From NCBI GenBank assembly GCA_964522105.1, contig CAZFVA010000012.1, positions 25,971 through 89,970 on the forward strand: a DNA stretch of 64,000 nucleotides. Direction: 5' to 3'. Made by a program: the position numbers and the translations under genes. This stretch comes from JAGOFO01 sp964522105. GTDB lineage: Bacteria > Myxococcota_A > UBA9042 > DTJE01. Under the pieces are notes generated by a model. The model was not told the origin of the DNA, did no database searches, and worked only from the letters and a program-made list of their open reading frames with translations. Below are positions 37,215 through 47,531 of the stretch, piece after piece (position 1 is the stretch's first letter; every line of letters begins with the position of its first letter).

Positions 37215-38390
37215 ATGAAACGGAAGCAGTTTGTAAACGGCGTGTACTGGATGGGTGCTGTTGACTGGGACCGCAGGCTTTTTGATGCTTTGATTCCAAC
37301 ACCAGATGGGACAAGCTACAACTCGTGGCTGGTCACAGGCAGCAAGGCAACTGTACTTTTTGACACCGTTGACCCGCACAAGTGTGAATTTCTTCTGGAC
37401 CAACTTTCAGACGTCAGTCGCATCGATTACATAGTCACCCATCACGCGGAACAGGACCATTCAGGGGCGCTTCCGGTAGTGATGGCAAAGTATCCGGAAG
37501 CCATTGTTCTTTGCACACCCAGGTGCCAGAAGATGCTGCTGAAGCTGATGCCGATTGCTGCCGACCGCATCCGCGCTGTTGAAGACGGCGAGACACTGGA
37601 CATCGGCGGTCGCACACTGAAATTCATCCATATGCCGTGGGTTCACTGGCCTGAAACGATGGTCACCTGGATGCAGGAAGACGGAATTCTGTTTTCATGC
37701 GACCTGTTCGGTTCCCACCTTGCCACTTCAAAGCTGACCGAGCCCTGGGACCTGGTCATGGAACCGGCTAAGCGGTACTACGCCGAAATCATGATGCCTT
37801 TCCGGGCTAAGATTGCCGGGTACCTCGATCAACTGCAACAGCTCGACATTAAAATGATATGTCCTTCCCATGGGCCAATGCATGACCACCCGGCTGACGT
37901 CATGAACGCCTATCGCGAATGGGTGTCCGGCAAGCCGCGCAACACCGTCGTCATTGCATACGTGTCGATGCATGGCAGCACACAGGCGATGGTTGACGCG
38001 CTTGTGTCAAACCTTACAGAACTGGATATTCAGGTGCGGCCGTTCAACCTTGTGGAAACCGATCTCGGCAAGCTGGCCGAAGCGATTGTCGATGCAGCAA
38101 CTATTATTGTGGCCTCGCCAACCGTGCTTGCCGGCGCTCATCCGCTTGCGATATCAGCCACATGTGTAGTCGGTCTTCTGAAGCCCAAAACGGCCTTCAT
38201 CGGCATCATGGGGTCATATTCCTGGGGCGGTAAGATGGTCGAACAACTGCTGTCCCTGATACCGCATCTGAAGGCCGAGCCTTTCGAACCGCTGCTGGTC
38301 GAAGGGTATCCCGATGCCGACGCATTCGAAAGAATCCGCGCCCTTGCTGCCCTGATTCAAGAACGCCACAAGAACGCCGGAATCATCTAA
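37215..38390 (+). CDS. fprA: A-type flavoprotein (FprA family oxygen/nitric oxide reductase)
   Basis: This 391-residue cytosolic enzyme starts at ATG 37215 after GAGG. The metallo-beta-lactamase half carries the di-iron motif HHAEQDHSG, then MPWVHWPETM and FSCDLFGSH. The C-terminal flavodoxin half binds FMN with VSMHGSTQAMVDAL and ASPTVLAGAHP. Such enzymes reduce O2 to water or NO to N2O in anaerobes using rubredoxin or F420. No rubredoxin gene is adjacent. It fits an organism that must detoxify oxygen. Confidence 0.94.
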   Translation: MKRKQFVNGVYWMGAVDWDRRLFDALIPTPDGTSYNSWLVTGSKATVLFDTVDPHKCEFLLDQLSDVSRIDYIVTHHAEQDHSGALPVVMAKYPEAIVLCTPRCQKMLLKLMPIAADRIRAVEDGETLDIGGRTLKFIHMPWVHWPETMVTWMQEDGILFSCDLFGSHLATSKLTEPWDLVMEPAKRYYAEIMMPFRAKIAGYLDQLQQLDIKMICPSHGPMHDHPADVMNAYREWVSGKPRNTVVIAYVSMHGSTQAMVDALVSNLTELDIQVRPFNLVETDLGKLAEAIVDAATIIVASPTVLAGAHPLAISATCVVGLLKPKTAFIGIMGSYSWGGKMVEQLLSLIPHLKAEPFEPLLVEGYPDADAFERIRALAALIQERHKNAGII

Positions 38391-38470
38391 GCACCAAAAT
38401 TAACTGTTTGTTATTACTAATTTATATCGTGGCGGATACGTGTAAAGGCGGCAGCGTACAGGCAGATTTT

Positions 38471-40702
38471 CTAGTCGTCGGTGGCCAGTTTGATAAGCAT
38501 CATGCCGCCGGGATAACCGTAGGAAACGTATCTGTCCCAGCCATAAACATAGACGCCAACCATCTCGGTGGATGACAGAGTGTGCGAGCCGGGATTCATG
38601 TGCTTGACGGCAGTCATATAGTTTGTGCCCGCAATATTGGTGAACTCGGAAGCCGCCATCACCGTGTTATCCACGGTCACGGTCGCGCCCTTGGTGGCAG
38701 TTATTGAAATGTAGCTGTCCTTGTACTTGGTGGGGACCAGGAACACGTAGTAGTCGCGAAGCTGTTCAATCGGCACGGCCGTAATCAGACTGGGATCGCC
38801 CACGTTGGCGTCTTCCGGACTGCAATCCGCATTCGTTTCGCATGACTCGGAACTGTACACGCATGAGCACATACCGGGATCATTCTCGCAGAAGTCAGTC
38901 ATTGCCGCATTCGCACACTGGTCATGATACGAACCAGGGGCATCTTCGCCTTCAAGAATGATGGCGGCAAAGAACGGATTATCTGAACTGAGAACGACCG
39001 ACTTATCGATTTCGAATTCCGCAAATTCGCCGGCGTTAAGAACTGGAATTCCAGGTCCCGGCGGCACAATCCTGATACGGGTGTTGTCAACAGAAGCCAT
39101 GACACGGATAAGATCCTTGGACAGGCCGCGCGCCTTTGTCTTCGGGACAACATATTCCTTACCCCAGGCTTCGATCGGCTGGATTTGCTCCTCTATATGG
39201 TCGCACGCCATGACAACCGGGCAATCCGGGCTGGTTGAACATGAAACTGTCGGGTCAAAGTTGCACTTACCGCCCTTACAGGTTGAAACCGGTGCAGTCG
39301 AACATACGTGGCCTGAAAAAACCGCGATCCGCTTGTCAGACTCCAGAAGCGTGCCGGTCAGATCAAGTCTGGGCAGCGGCAACGCCTTTACATTTGCGAC
39401 CTGCCCTTTCTGAAGCTTCCAGGTTCCCATCACATCTTTAGCAACACCGGTCAGACCAGTACCGGCGGCAATGTCAGCCGTCGGCGTCACCTTAATGGTG
39501 GTTTCACCTTCATCAACGGCGACTATTGCAAAATTACTGGTCAGATTCTGGCCCGAAGCATTCGCGCCACCGTTCGGCATCGACATGATCCGGTAGTTCC
39601 TGCCAAGAATGTTGGTCGGAAGCAGCAACGATGCGTCATTGGAAAAGACGTCAACGTTTTCAAGCGGATTAAACTGATACGCAACGATCGGGAGATTGGA
39701 TTCAACCCGGTACGTATTATTGGTTACCGATGATTCATTCAGATTCAACGGGTCCAGACTGATAATGGTCGCCAGTCCGGCCGGGGCCGTAACCTGCTTA
39801 ACTTTCGTAGCGCCGTGATAGACAGTGACCAGGGCATCGTACGCTTCGTAAGTGTTTGAAACTACAACAGCAAACGGGGCATCTTCACCGTAATACGGCG
39901 GTTCTGAGTCAATGAACTGTTCCATATCAATGGCCCAGTATTCGCAGCCCTTGTTGGTGTAAAACTTCGAAGTAAAATCACACAGGTTGATGCACTGACC
40001 GTTGTGGCAGATATCGCCGGCCTTCAACTCCCAGCAATCTTTGTCCGGCAGAAAGCCGGATCCATCCATCGCGCACTTGGAAATTTTGGCCGCGCCATCG
40101 CAGATTGTCAGGCCGGGAATACAGGTCAGACACGAACCGTTGGCACACATCAAGTCCCCGGTACAATTCGTTTCTTCCCAACCCGAACCGTCTTCCTTAC
40201 ACATACGGGCCACGCCGGGTGACGGACAGTCGCCAACATTCGGCGCGCAACCAAGGCAGGCGCCCTCGTAGCAGACCTTGTCCTTGCCGCATTCGGTTTC
40301 TTCAAGGACAGTGCCGTCGGCGTTGCAAACTTTAGCCTTGTTCTTGACGCACGTCTTTTCATCAGGCTGACACATGGCAGAACCACATACGTAGCCATCA
40401 AGACAGAAGCCGCGGCCCTTGCAATCGGCCTGAATCAGGCATTCGACGCAAATACCCTGCGAAGTCAGACACTTGGGCTTGTCGGGTCCGCAATCGCCAT
40501 CACCACGACATTCAGCATCGCCAAGGTCATAGCCGACTTCGGGTTCTATTCTGTCGCCGTACTGAATATCAAAATGGACGGTGGTGTCCTGTCCGATAAC
40601 ATCACGACTGCCATTGCTTGAACATCCGTAACCGACCGCCAGCACACACGCGCAGCAAAACACCGCCACCGCAATGTGCCTGATTTTCATGAGACCGGAC
40701 AT
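38471..40702 (-). CDS. Lipoprotein with IgGFc-binding-like domain
   Basis: This 743-residue protein starts at ATG 40702 after a GGGGGG box (ATG 40690 is the alternative). The lipobox is GYGC. A short acidic spacer leads to a cysteine-rich region (about residues 60-240) with repeated segments such as CKEDGSGWEETNC and CAMDGSGFLPDKDC. From about 245, CEYWAIDMEQ opens a domain like the IgGFc-binding domain common in myxobacterial surface proteins. Another cysteine pair cluster lies in CSTAPVSTCKGGKC. The function in bacteria is unknown, perhaps adhesion or polymer binding. GH31 lies upstream on the same strand. Confidence 0.85.
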   Translation of the reverse strand: MSGLMKIRHIAVAVFCCACVLAVGYGCSSNGSRDVIGQDTTVHFDIQYGDRIEPEVGYDLGDAECRGDGDCGPDKPKCLTSQGICVECLIQADCKGRGFCLDGYVCGSAMCQPDEKTCVKNKAKVCNADGTVLEETECGKDKVCYEGACLGCAPNVGDCPSPGVARMCKEDGSGWEETNCTGDLMCANGSCLTCIPGLTICDGAAKISKCAMDGSGFLPDKDCWELKAGDICHNGQCINLCDFTSKFYTNKGCEYWAIDMEQFIDSEPPYYGEDAPFAVVVSNTYEAYDALVTVYHGATKVKQVTAPAGLATIISLDPLNLNESSVTNNTYRVESNLPIVAYQFNPLENVDVFSNDASLLLPTNILGRNYRIMSMPNGGANASGQNLTSNFAIVAVDEGETTIKVTPTADIAAGTGLTGVAKDVMGTWKLQKGQVANVKALPLPRLDLTGTLLESDKRIAVFSGHVCSTAPVSTCKGGKCNFDPTVSCSTSPDCPVVMACDHIEEQIQPIEAWGKEYVVPKTKARGLSKDLIRVMASVDNTRIRIVPPGPGIPVLNAGEFAEFEIDKSVVLSSDNPFFAAIILEGEDAPGSYHDQCANAAMTDFCENDPGMCSCVYSSESCETNADCSPEDANVGDPSLITAVPIEQLRDYYVFLVPTKYKDSYISITATKGATVTVDNTVMAASEFTNIAGTNYMTAVKHMNPGSHTLSSTEMVGVYVYGWDRYVSYGYPGGMMLIKLATDD

Positions 40703-40794
40703 GAATACCCCCCGGATATTGTCATGGCGTAATAGTACAGTAATCTTTGAATTGATAACACTACTGTTGTTTTGAACTCACAACACTTTTGTAA

Positions 40795-43488
40795 TCAACT
40801 TACAACAATAGTGTGCTCACCGGGCGGGACCTTGATGATTATCTGGCTGCCATCAATACCCCAGCCTTCAGACTGGCCATAAATGGAACCAATTAACTCA
40901 ACCATCTCAAGCACTTCACCGTCAAGCATTACAGTCGTAACCGTGAAGTCCACACCGACCAACGTGAAAACAGCTCCAAACTCGAACTCGCTGCCGTCAA
41001 CCCACGTCAGGTTAATCTGATCTTCATCAGTCAATTCCTGGGAAATCTCGGTCCCGTCAAACAGCTTGAATGTGGACTCGGGACCGGGGAAGATCACCGG
41101 ATACAGGATACCCGGGGTCGTCGCATAGCTGTCAACATCTGAATATTCTTCAGAAACCGGAGCAATCGCATCGATAGTCGGGCGAAGCAATGGAACAATA
41201 CCGGACCTGCCAAGGTAAAGCGGCAGTTTTTCAAGCGGCGCGGCCACCGACACAGTAACTCCACCTGCAATGATTTCGCCGGAAAACCAGTCAATCCAGT
41301 CGCCTTCCGGGAATATAACGCCACGTTCGACAAGACCGGCGCGCATGACCGGGGCAACCAGCAGGTACTGACCGAACATGTACTGATCATCCGGGTGGAC
41401 GCCCATTTCGGGGTACATCAGACCGATCGGGCGCTGAATCGCGTGGCCGGTCACGGCAACCTGCTTTGCATATGTCCATTCGTACGGCCACAGGCGCAGG
41501 TGAAGCCTTGCAAACTGCCGATACAATTCAAGAACCTGGTCATCAAAGTCGATGCCACTTTCGGGGTCCCATGGAATGCTGTTCGAGTCATTTCCAACCT
41601 GCATAACGCTTGACAGGGCTGTCTGCTGCATCCAGCGCACATAGACTTCCTTGTTTGGCGGCGAGTTTCGGTACCCACCGGTATCAGAACCGTAGAACGG
41701 ATAACCGGAGGCACCCATGCCCAGTCCGTAAATCATCGACGCGGGAAGACCACCGACAGCCCTGTATTCGTCCCCCTCATCGTTAATCATCACTTCCCGG
41801 TTGTAAGCAAAATTGGCATCGAGGTCGCCGGGCCATATCACGCTGACGTACTTCTGACCGCCCCATACACCGCGACGGCAGATAAGGAATCCACCATCTT
41901 CAGGAAGGGTTTCCGCGTAAACCCTGTGATAGTAAAGCTGATATTTGGCATGCATCGTGCGTTCAGTGCTGCCGTCAAAGAAGGTCGTGTTGGCAAGGTC
42001 CAGGCCGAATCCGCCAATCACGACGTCCTCGCCATAATCCAGCTTGAATCCTTCGATACCCATATCCGTGTACTGAGTGATCAGATTCTGGAACCACGCA
42101 TATGCGTCTGGATTAGTGAAATCAACCGGCTTGCCCCACTTGTTCAAGGGAAGCGCCCCCTGAACAAAGTAGTTGTTATCCTTACCGAACTGCTGCAAGG
42201 TTTCAGTTGTATCGGAACTTTCCTTGTCCCCGTCCACACCGTCGGAAATGTACGGCGTGCTCCAGAGCATCATCCTCATACCCATGTCATGGGCCTTGTC
42301 TATCATTGCCTGTGCGTCAGTGTACTTGTCAGGGTGAAAATCAAAGGCATTTACGCCACTGGCGTACGGGCGGTCAATCCAGTATGCCGTTGTCGCCAGA
42401 TCAAGGTCACGCAGCGTATCAAGGTCCAGTTCGACTTCGGTCTGACCGCTGACTTCATCTTTCCAGAATACCGGACCGAGGCCCCACCGCGCGGGCAGCA
42501 AGGCATCGCCTGTAGTCTTGTAATAACGGCTGGTTAAGTCCATTGGATGACCGGCTGCGTAAAGATGGAAAATAAATCCTTCAGAAGAACCGTCACCGGT
42601 ACCGAAGATAATATTTACTTTGGTCGGTTCCCAGGCGGCGCAATCAAACGCACCGGGATACCAGCTTTCAACGAAAAGTCCCCAGCCAAGTGTGCTGATA
42701 AGAAAGGGAATTGCGACATGGGCGTCGTTGTATCCACTTTCTATGTCCAAATCCATTTCAAGCTGCATCGCCCTGACCTTCCCACGATGGGCAATCTGGT
42801 CAAGAAAAGCGCCAAGGCCGTAGAAATTCTCGGTCTCGGTCACAGTCGGGGAAATCCGGTAATAGGCGACCGTGTCAACGCCGTCGGCAGGCTTCATGAA
42901 CAGGCGATAACTGCCTTCGCCGGACAGGCTGACGGTCATTGTGGCGGCAAACGCAGCCGCCCCTTCACCAACGGTCAAGGCAAGTTCGACGTTCTCGGCA
43001 TCGGCCGACACAATCTTCATGTCGGTGATGCCGTTCCAGACAAGGCCGGACGGCGGCGTATATGAAGTGTCGCGGGTAAGCATTGCATATGGATCATAGG
43101 TAAGCGTCGGGTCAAGCGCTTTGACGGTACCGATCTGGAATTCGGATGCGGCGAACACGCGCTTGATCTGGCCATCAACTGACAACGTAAACGTCTTGTC
43201 CAGGCGACTGACGGTCAGGACGAAGCCATCCGCACCCAGGGCGGCCGATTCCGGCCCCGGATCAAGAATATCAACAGCATCGACGCCTGCGACGTCAGAC
43301 ACGTCGGCCCGCACATCATCACCGGCAACATCAACGACGTCGCCTTCAATCATATCGGCGACATCACCGACGACATCGGAAGTCACATCGTCAACGGGGG
43401 TTCCCGAATCGCCGCAACCGGACATCAGGCCGGTTACGATCAATGCCAGCGGAACCAGTCCACAAAACAACCTTCTAACTTCTACCAT
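40795..43488 (-). CDS. Secreted lipoprotein glycoside hydrolase family 31
   Basis: This 897-residue protein starts at ATG 43488 behind GGAGG. The lipobox MSGC is followed by an Asp/Val-periodic spacer (VVGDVADMIEGDVVDVAGDDV region). The GH31 N-terminal beta domain and (beta/alpha)8 barrel follow, with FYGLGAF, GPVFWKDE, AYWIDRPY and the nucleophile motif GFKLDYGEDV. WPGDLDANF-type and PFYGSDTGGYRNSP segments complete the catalytic region. GH31 includes alpha-glucosidases, xylosidases and sulfoquinovosidases; substrate cannot be read here. It acts at the cell surface or periplasm and probably releases monosaccharides from glycans. Confidence 0.92.
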   Translation of the reverse strand: MVEVRRLFCGLVPLALIVTGLMSGCGDSGTPVDDVTSDVVGDVADMIEGDVVDVAGDDVRADVSDVAGVDAVDILDPGPESAALGADGFVLTVSRLDKTFTLSVDGQIKRVFAASEFQIGTVKALDPTLTYDPYAMLTRDTSYTPPSGLVWNGITDMKIVSADAENVELALTVGEGAAAFAATMTVSLSGEGSYRLFMKPADGVDTVAYYRISPTVTETENFYGLGAFLDQIAHRGKVRAMQLEMDLDIESGYNDAHVAIPFLISTLGWGLFVESWYPGAFDCAAWEPTKVNIIFGTGDGSSEGFIFHLYAAGHPMDLTSRYYKTTGDALLPARWGLGPVFWKDEVSGQTEVELDLDTLRDLDLATTAYWIDRPYASGVNAFDFHPDKYTDAQAMIDKAHDMGMRMMLWSTPYISDGVDGDKESSDTTETLQQFGKDNNYFVQGALPLNKWGKPVDFTNPDAYAWFQNLITQYTDMGIEGFKLDYGEDVVIGGFGLDLANTTFFDGSTERTMHAKYQLYYHRVYAETLPEDGGFLICRRGVWGGQKYVSVIWPGDLDANFAYNREVMINDEGDEYRAVGGLPASMIYGLGMGASGYPFYGSDTGGYRNSPPNKEVYVRWMQQTALSSVMQVGNDSNSIPWDPESGIDFDDQVLELYRQFARLHLRLWPYEWTYAKQVAVTGHAIQRPIGLMYPEMGVHPDDQYMFGQYLLVAPVMRAGLVERGVIFPEGDWIDWFSGEIIAGGVTVSVAAPLEKLPLYLGRSGIVPLLRPTIDAIAPVSEEYSDVDSYATTPGILYPVIFPGPESTFKLFDGTEISQELTDEDQINLTWVDGSEFEFGAVFTLVGVDFTVTTVMLDGEVLEMVELIGSIYGQSEGWGIDGSQIIIKVPPGEHTIVVS

Positions 43489-43706
43489 CTGGAAATTCCT
43501 CCGAAGCAATTCAGCACTGCCGACAGGGCCTTACAGTCAGAAAATCTGTCAGTAACCGACACATTCACCCGACAGGTCAAAACTTTACCATCAGATATTC
43601 TAAAATGCGCCTGAAATTAGATGCTGACTTCACACTACCGGCAAAAATCAACGCGTGATACCTTTCCTGCGGTGATTTTTTTGCCGACCCGAAGCAGGTA
43701 AAGTTC

Positions 43707-44609
43707 ATGCACCTGGATAGTATCAGCGGCATAGGAGAGATTTTTTCGCTGGCTTCGGCCGTCCTGTGGGCGCTGTCACTGGTCCTGTTCAGACGTGCCG
43801 GCGACGTAATGGCCCCTGCCACCCTTAATTTCTATAAAGGCGTGGTCGCGGTCGTGTTCATAGTACCGACAATGCTGATTCTGGGCGTCAAGTTCTTTCC
43901 CGATAACGTGACCATTTACGACTGGGGCTTGATGCTGCTGAGCGGTCTTGTCGGAATGGGCATAGCCGACACAATTCTGTTCACTTCGCTGAACCGCCTT
44001 GGCCCGGGGCGTTACGCCATTATCAGTTGCATGTTCGGCCCGATGGTAATCCTGATTTCCACAATCTGGCTTCACGAGCCGATTTCCATAACTGTCCTGA
44101 TTGCCGCCGCCATGATCATCACGGCCATCATCATTTCGGCCTGGCGACCGCGGGGATCTGAAAATTCGGTCAAGCTGCTGACTCCTTATCTCATGGGCGC
44201 CCTCGGCGTTATGCTTATTGCGGTGTCAATCGTAGCGGCCAAGCCGGTACTGAACAGAACTGACGGGGTCTGGGGCGCTTTTGCGCGTCTGTGCGGCGGT
44301 ATGCTGTTCCTGACAATCCAGAACCTGCTTCCATGGAACATCAAAAAGACTATAGCAGCCTTGTCGCCCGGCCCCCACCACATCAAAGCGTTGCCACCGT
44401 CGTTCATCGGGGCCTACGCCTGCACAGTCCTGTGGACTCTGGGCATGAAATACACGTGGGCTTCCAATGCGGCCGTAATGAACCAGCTTACCAACATCAT
44501 GATCTTCCCGTTCGCCGCGCTGATCCTGAAGGAAAAGGTACAGCCGCGCCAGATTCTGGCCGTGTCGATCGGTGTCGCCGCCGGAATCCTTATCGCGTCC
44601 GGGATCTGA
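43707..44609 (+). CDS. EamA/DMT family transporter
   Basis: This 300-residue inner-membrane protein starts at ATG 43707. It has about ten hydrophobic segments in two EamA repeats (about 10-145 and 160-298), the drug/metabolite transporter layout. Repeat ends such as WLHEPISITVLIAAAMIITAIII and LKEKVQPRQILAVSIGVAAGILI are typical. The substrate is unknown. It stands alone, divergent from the GH31 gene. Confidence 0.92.
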   Translation: MHLDSISGIGEIFSLASAVLWALSLVLFRRAGDVMAPATLNFYKGVVAVVFIVPTMLILGVKFFPDNVTIYDWGLMLLSGLVGMGIADTILFTSLNRLGPGRYAIISCMFGPMVILISTIWLHEPISITVLIAAAMIITAIIISAWRPRGSENSVKLLTPYLMGALGVMLIAVSIVAAKPVLNRTDGVWGAFARLCGGMLFLTIQNLLPWNIKKTIAALSPGPHHIKALPPSFIGAYACTVLWTLGMKYTWASNAAVMNQLTNIMIFPFAALILKEKVQPRQILAVSIGVAAGILIASGI

Positions 44610-44704
44610 TTTACTATCTAAAGGTGTTGATCAATAATTGCCCTGTTGTTTTCAAGCACCGTTCTGCCTGAAACAGCAATTTTGACACTTCAGGGGGCTG
44701 AATT

Positions 44705-45019
44705 ATGAAACTGACATTTGTGAATGGATCACTGCTCGCCGCCGGACTTCTGGGGATTGCACTGATTACCGGATGCAAGGATAAACCTGCTGAAGCAGTG
44801 GCCCCGGCAACGAAAGTGTTGGCCCCGGTTATCACAAACGTGCCACAGAAGGTCCAGTTGAAAGCCGCACCTGGTCGTAATGTGGTCATCACCGATCTGA
44901 AAATTCAGGACGCAAACACGCCGAAACCGGGCACCGTGCAACTAAACGTCCCCGTGCAGATGCTCAAGGCTAAACCTGCTGACAAAAACGTTGCCCCGGA
45001 ACCTGCCAGCAATAAATAA
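44705..45019 (+). CDS. Small lipoprotein of unknown function
   Basis: This 104-residue protein starts at ATG 44705 after AGGGGG. The signal peptide ends with the lipobox ITGC. The mature part, about 80 residues, is rich in Lys, Pro, Ala and Val and has no cysteine or known motif. It may be an outer-membrane spacer or binding lipoprotein. It lies just upstream of lpdA on the same strand, with no evident functional link. Confidence 0.75.
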   Translation: MKLTFVNGSLLAAGLLGIALITGCKDKPAEAVAPATKVLAPVITNVPQKVQLKAAPGRNVVITDLKIQDANTPKPGTVQLNVPVQMLKAKPADKNVAPEPASNK

Positions 45020-45072
45020 CGTTACGCGCCGACGCTTGATTTTTAGCAACACACTGAAGTAACAGGTGAATC

Positions 45073-46518
45073 ATGGTTTCAGCTTCATATGACATAATCG
45101 TTATCGGCGGTGGCCCCGGTGGCTACGTTGCCGCCATCCGTGCTGCGCAGCTCGGCTTCAACACGGCCTGCGTCGAAAAGGAAGACCTGCTGGGCGGGAC
45201 GTGCCTGCGAGTCGGGTGCATCCCAAGCAAGGCCCTGCTTGAATCATCAGAAAGGTACAGCGAGACAGTTCGCGACCTTGGCGAACACGGCATCAACGTC
45301 CAGGGTGTTACGCTTGATCTTCCCACAATGATGAAAAGGAAGGACCGCATAGTCAAAAACCTGACAGGCGGGGTTGCCCAGCTTTTTAAGAAGAACGGCG
45401 TCACACGGTACGTCGGTTCGGCAGCACTGGTGGCTTCCGATTCGCCGACGGCAGAAGAGTCTTTTCTTGATCTGCCGGCATGTACACCCGATGTCATCAT
45501 TACGGGACCTGACGGCACAGTCACAACGATTGCAGCAAAACGCGTCATTATCGCCACAGGCAGTTCGGCGGCGTCGCTGCGTGGGATCGAGCTTCATTCA
45601 GACAGAATCGGCACCAGCACCCAGGCCCTTTCATATCCGGAAGTCCCTGAATCGCTTATTGTTATTGGAGCAGGATTTATCGGCCTTGAGCTTGGCTCGG
45701 TCTGGAATCGGCTGGGCTCGAAGGTTACCGTTCTTGAGTATATGCCGCGCATCCTTCCCGGAATCGATGCAGATATTGCCGACAAGGCTTACAAAGTGTA
45801 CCGGCGTCAGGGGCTGAAATTCCGCCTGGAAACCAAGGTCGAATCGGCCACTTTCAACGGTACGAAGTGCGAGGTGATGGTCGCAGGCGAAACCGAACCA
45901 CTGACGGCCGACCGCGTGCTTGTTTCAGCGGGCAGGATACCCGAAACGACCGGCCTTGGACTTCAGGAAATCGGCGTCGCGACCGACGGGCGCGGGTTCA
46001 TAATCGTCAACGAAGACTACGAAACGTCAGTTGATGGCGTCTATGCGGTCGGCGATGTGATCGGCGGGCTGATGCTGGCCCACAAAGCTTCGGAAGAGGC
46101 CGTAACATGCGTCGAAAGGATTGCCGGGCACGACGTGTCAATGAATTATGGGGTCATCCCGGGCATCTGCTACACCGACCCCGAAGTCGCCTCGGTCGGC
46201 AGCACCGAAGAAGAGCTGACGGCGGCCGGAATCGCCTACAAAAAGGGGTCCTACCCGTTCAGGGCTAACGGACGCGCGATGTCGATTGCAAAGACCGACG
46301 GCGAAGTAAAGATTCTGGCGGCAGACGACGACGACCGAATTCTGGGCGTCCACATACTTGGCGCACACGCGGGTGAGTTGATCGCCGAAGCCGCGACGGC
46401 CATGGTCGCTGATATGACGGTCACAAAACTGGCCGACTCGTGTCATGCCCATCCAACGCTTTCCGAGATCATAAAGGAAGCCGCCCTTGCTGCATGTGGC
46501 AAGCCGCTTCACCAGTAA
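45073..46518 (+). CDS. lpdA: Dihydrolipoyl dehydrogenase
   Basis: This 481-residue FAD/NAD enzyme starts at ATG 45073. It reoxidises dihydrolipoamide in 2-oxoacid dehydrogenase or glycine-cleavage complexes. The FAD site IIVIGGGPGGYVAAIRAAQLG, redox disulfide GGTCLRVGCIPSK, second Rossmann motif VIGAGFIGLELGSVW and C-terminal HAHPTLSEI (catalytic His) are all intact. No E1, E2 or glycine-cleavage genes are in the window, so it serves complexes encoded elsewhere. Confidence 0.96.
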   Translation: MVSASYDIIVIGGGPGGYVAAIRAAQLGFNTACVEKEDLLGGTCLRVGCIPSKALLESSERYSETVRDLGEHGINVQGVTLDLPTMMKRKDRIVKNLTGGVAQLFKKNGVTRYVGSAALVASDSPTAEESFLDLPACTPDVIITGPDGTVTTIAAKRVIIATGSSAASLRGIELHSDRIGTSTQALSYPEVPESLIVIGAGFIGLELGSVWNRLGSKVTVLEYMPRILPGIDADIADKAYKVYRRQGLKFRLETKVESATFNGTKCEVMVAGETEPLTADRVLVSAGRIPETTGLGLQEIGVATDGRGFIIVNEDYETSVDGVYAVGDVIGGLMLAHKASEEAVTCVERIAGHDVSMNYGVIPGICYTDPEVASVGSTEEELTAAGIAYKKGSYPFRANGRAMSIAKTDGEVKILAADDDDRILGVHILGAHAGELIAEAATAMVADMTVTKLADSCHAHPTLSEIIKEAALAACGKPLHQ

Positions 46519-46552
46519 CGCACCGACAGAACACCACGATTTTTAACTGAAT

Positions 46553-47476
46553 TTACAGACTGGAAGGCACCATCAGGCGAATACCGGACGGAATTACCGT
46601 GGCCTTGAGCGGCCCCATACCGGGCATCTCGCCATCAAGATCGATCAATGCCCTGCCCCGCGTCTCGATCTCGACAACCTTGCCGCGACCCAGAATGCAG
46701 TGCTTGTCTTTTACGTGCTGACCGGAATAGATTTTTGAGCCGAGCATCATGAAACCGAGTTTGCTGAGATCGGTCAGAATGACTACGCGCAACATTCCGT
46801 CATCAAGTTCGGCGTCCGGCGCCATCATCATGCCGCCCCCGAAAAACCGCCCGTTCGCCATCGCGACCAGGTTAGTCAGACCTTCATAAATCGTCTGACC
46901 GTCAACTTTCACTGTCATATCAACATTGTCGTAGGCCATCATCCCGCGAAAAGAACTGATCAGGAACGAAATTTTGCCACCAAGGGCCTTGCTGGTGTTG
47001 TTCACAAACTCGTCACAAATCCCGGAAACGCCAATACTTGCGATGTTTATGAAGGCTCGTGACGCAGGCTTGCCGTCAAGCGTCAGGAACTCGAGATTGC
47101 CGTAATCAACACGCCTTTCGCGGAAGTCGGCCAGGTACTTCAACGTATCTGCTGGTTCTTTCGGGAAACCTGACGTCTTTCTGAAGTCGCCGCCGGTGCC
47201 GCTTGGAATCATGCCAAGCAGAACTGCGTCAGGCCGACCGGACTGATGCAGACCGACGACAGTTTCATTAAGGGTCCCGTCACCGCCACAACAGACAACA
47301 GCATCAAACCCATCCTCGACTGCCTGCCTGGCAATCTCGGTGGCGTGACACGGCGCTTTCGTCAGGCGAACGGTCATATCTGGAAATATCTTTTCAAGCC
47401 CGGGTTCAAGCTCGGCAAACCGTTTTCTGGTAGCCCCGGCGGCACTGTGAGGATTCACAATAAAACAGACTTTCAT
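46553..47476 (-). CDS. Diacylglycerol/lipid kinase (YegS/DgkB family)
   Basis: This 307-residue protein starts at ATG 47476 behind GGGGG. The DAGK catalytic domain shows the N-terminal FIVNPHSAAGATRKRF, the nucleotide motif CCGGDGTLNETVVGL and IPSGTGGDFRKTSG. It phosphorylates diacylglycerol or related lipids. It is the last gene of a minus-strand group with an AGPS-like oxidase and a CCG Fe-S protein. Mycobacteria also keep AGPS-like and DAGK genes side by side, which supports a lipid role for the group. Confidence 0.93.
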   Translation of the reverse strand: MKVCFIVNPHSAAGATRKRFAELEPGLEKIFPDMTVRLTKAPCHATEIARQAVEDGFDAVVCCGGDGTLNETVVGLHQSGRPDAVLLGMIPSGTGGDFRKTSGFPKEPADTLKYLADFRERRVDYGNLEFLTLDGKPASRAFINIASIGVSGICDEFVNNTSKALGGKISFLISSFRGMMAYDNVDMTVKVDGQTIYEGLTNLVAMANGRFFGGGMMMAPDAELDDGMLRVVILTDLSKLGFMMLGSKIYSGQHVKDKHCILGRGKVVEIETRGRALIDLDGEMPGMGPLKATVIPSGIRLMVPSSL

Positions 47477-47531
47477 GACAACCCCCGAAAACAATCAAAA
47501 GCCAATCGGCAACAAGCCCTGAGACGGGACT

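Noticed and set aside
40769..40813. 12-bp imperfect inverted repeat at the end of the GH31 gene
   Set aside because: It is AT-rich with no T-run after it on the minus strand and one arm inside the gene, so it is not convincing as a terminator.
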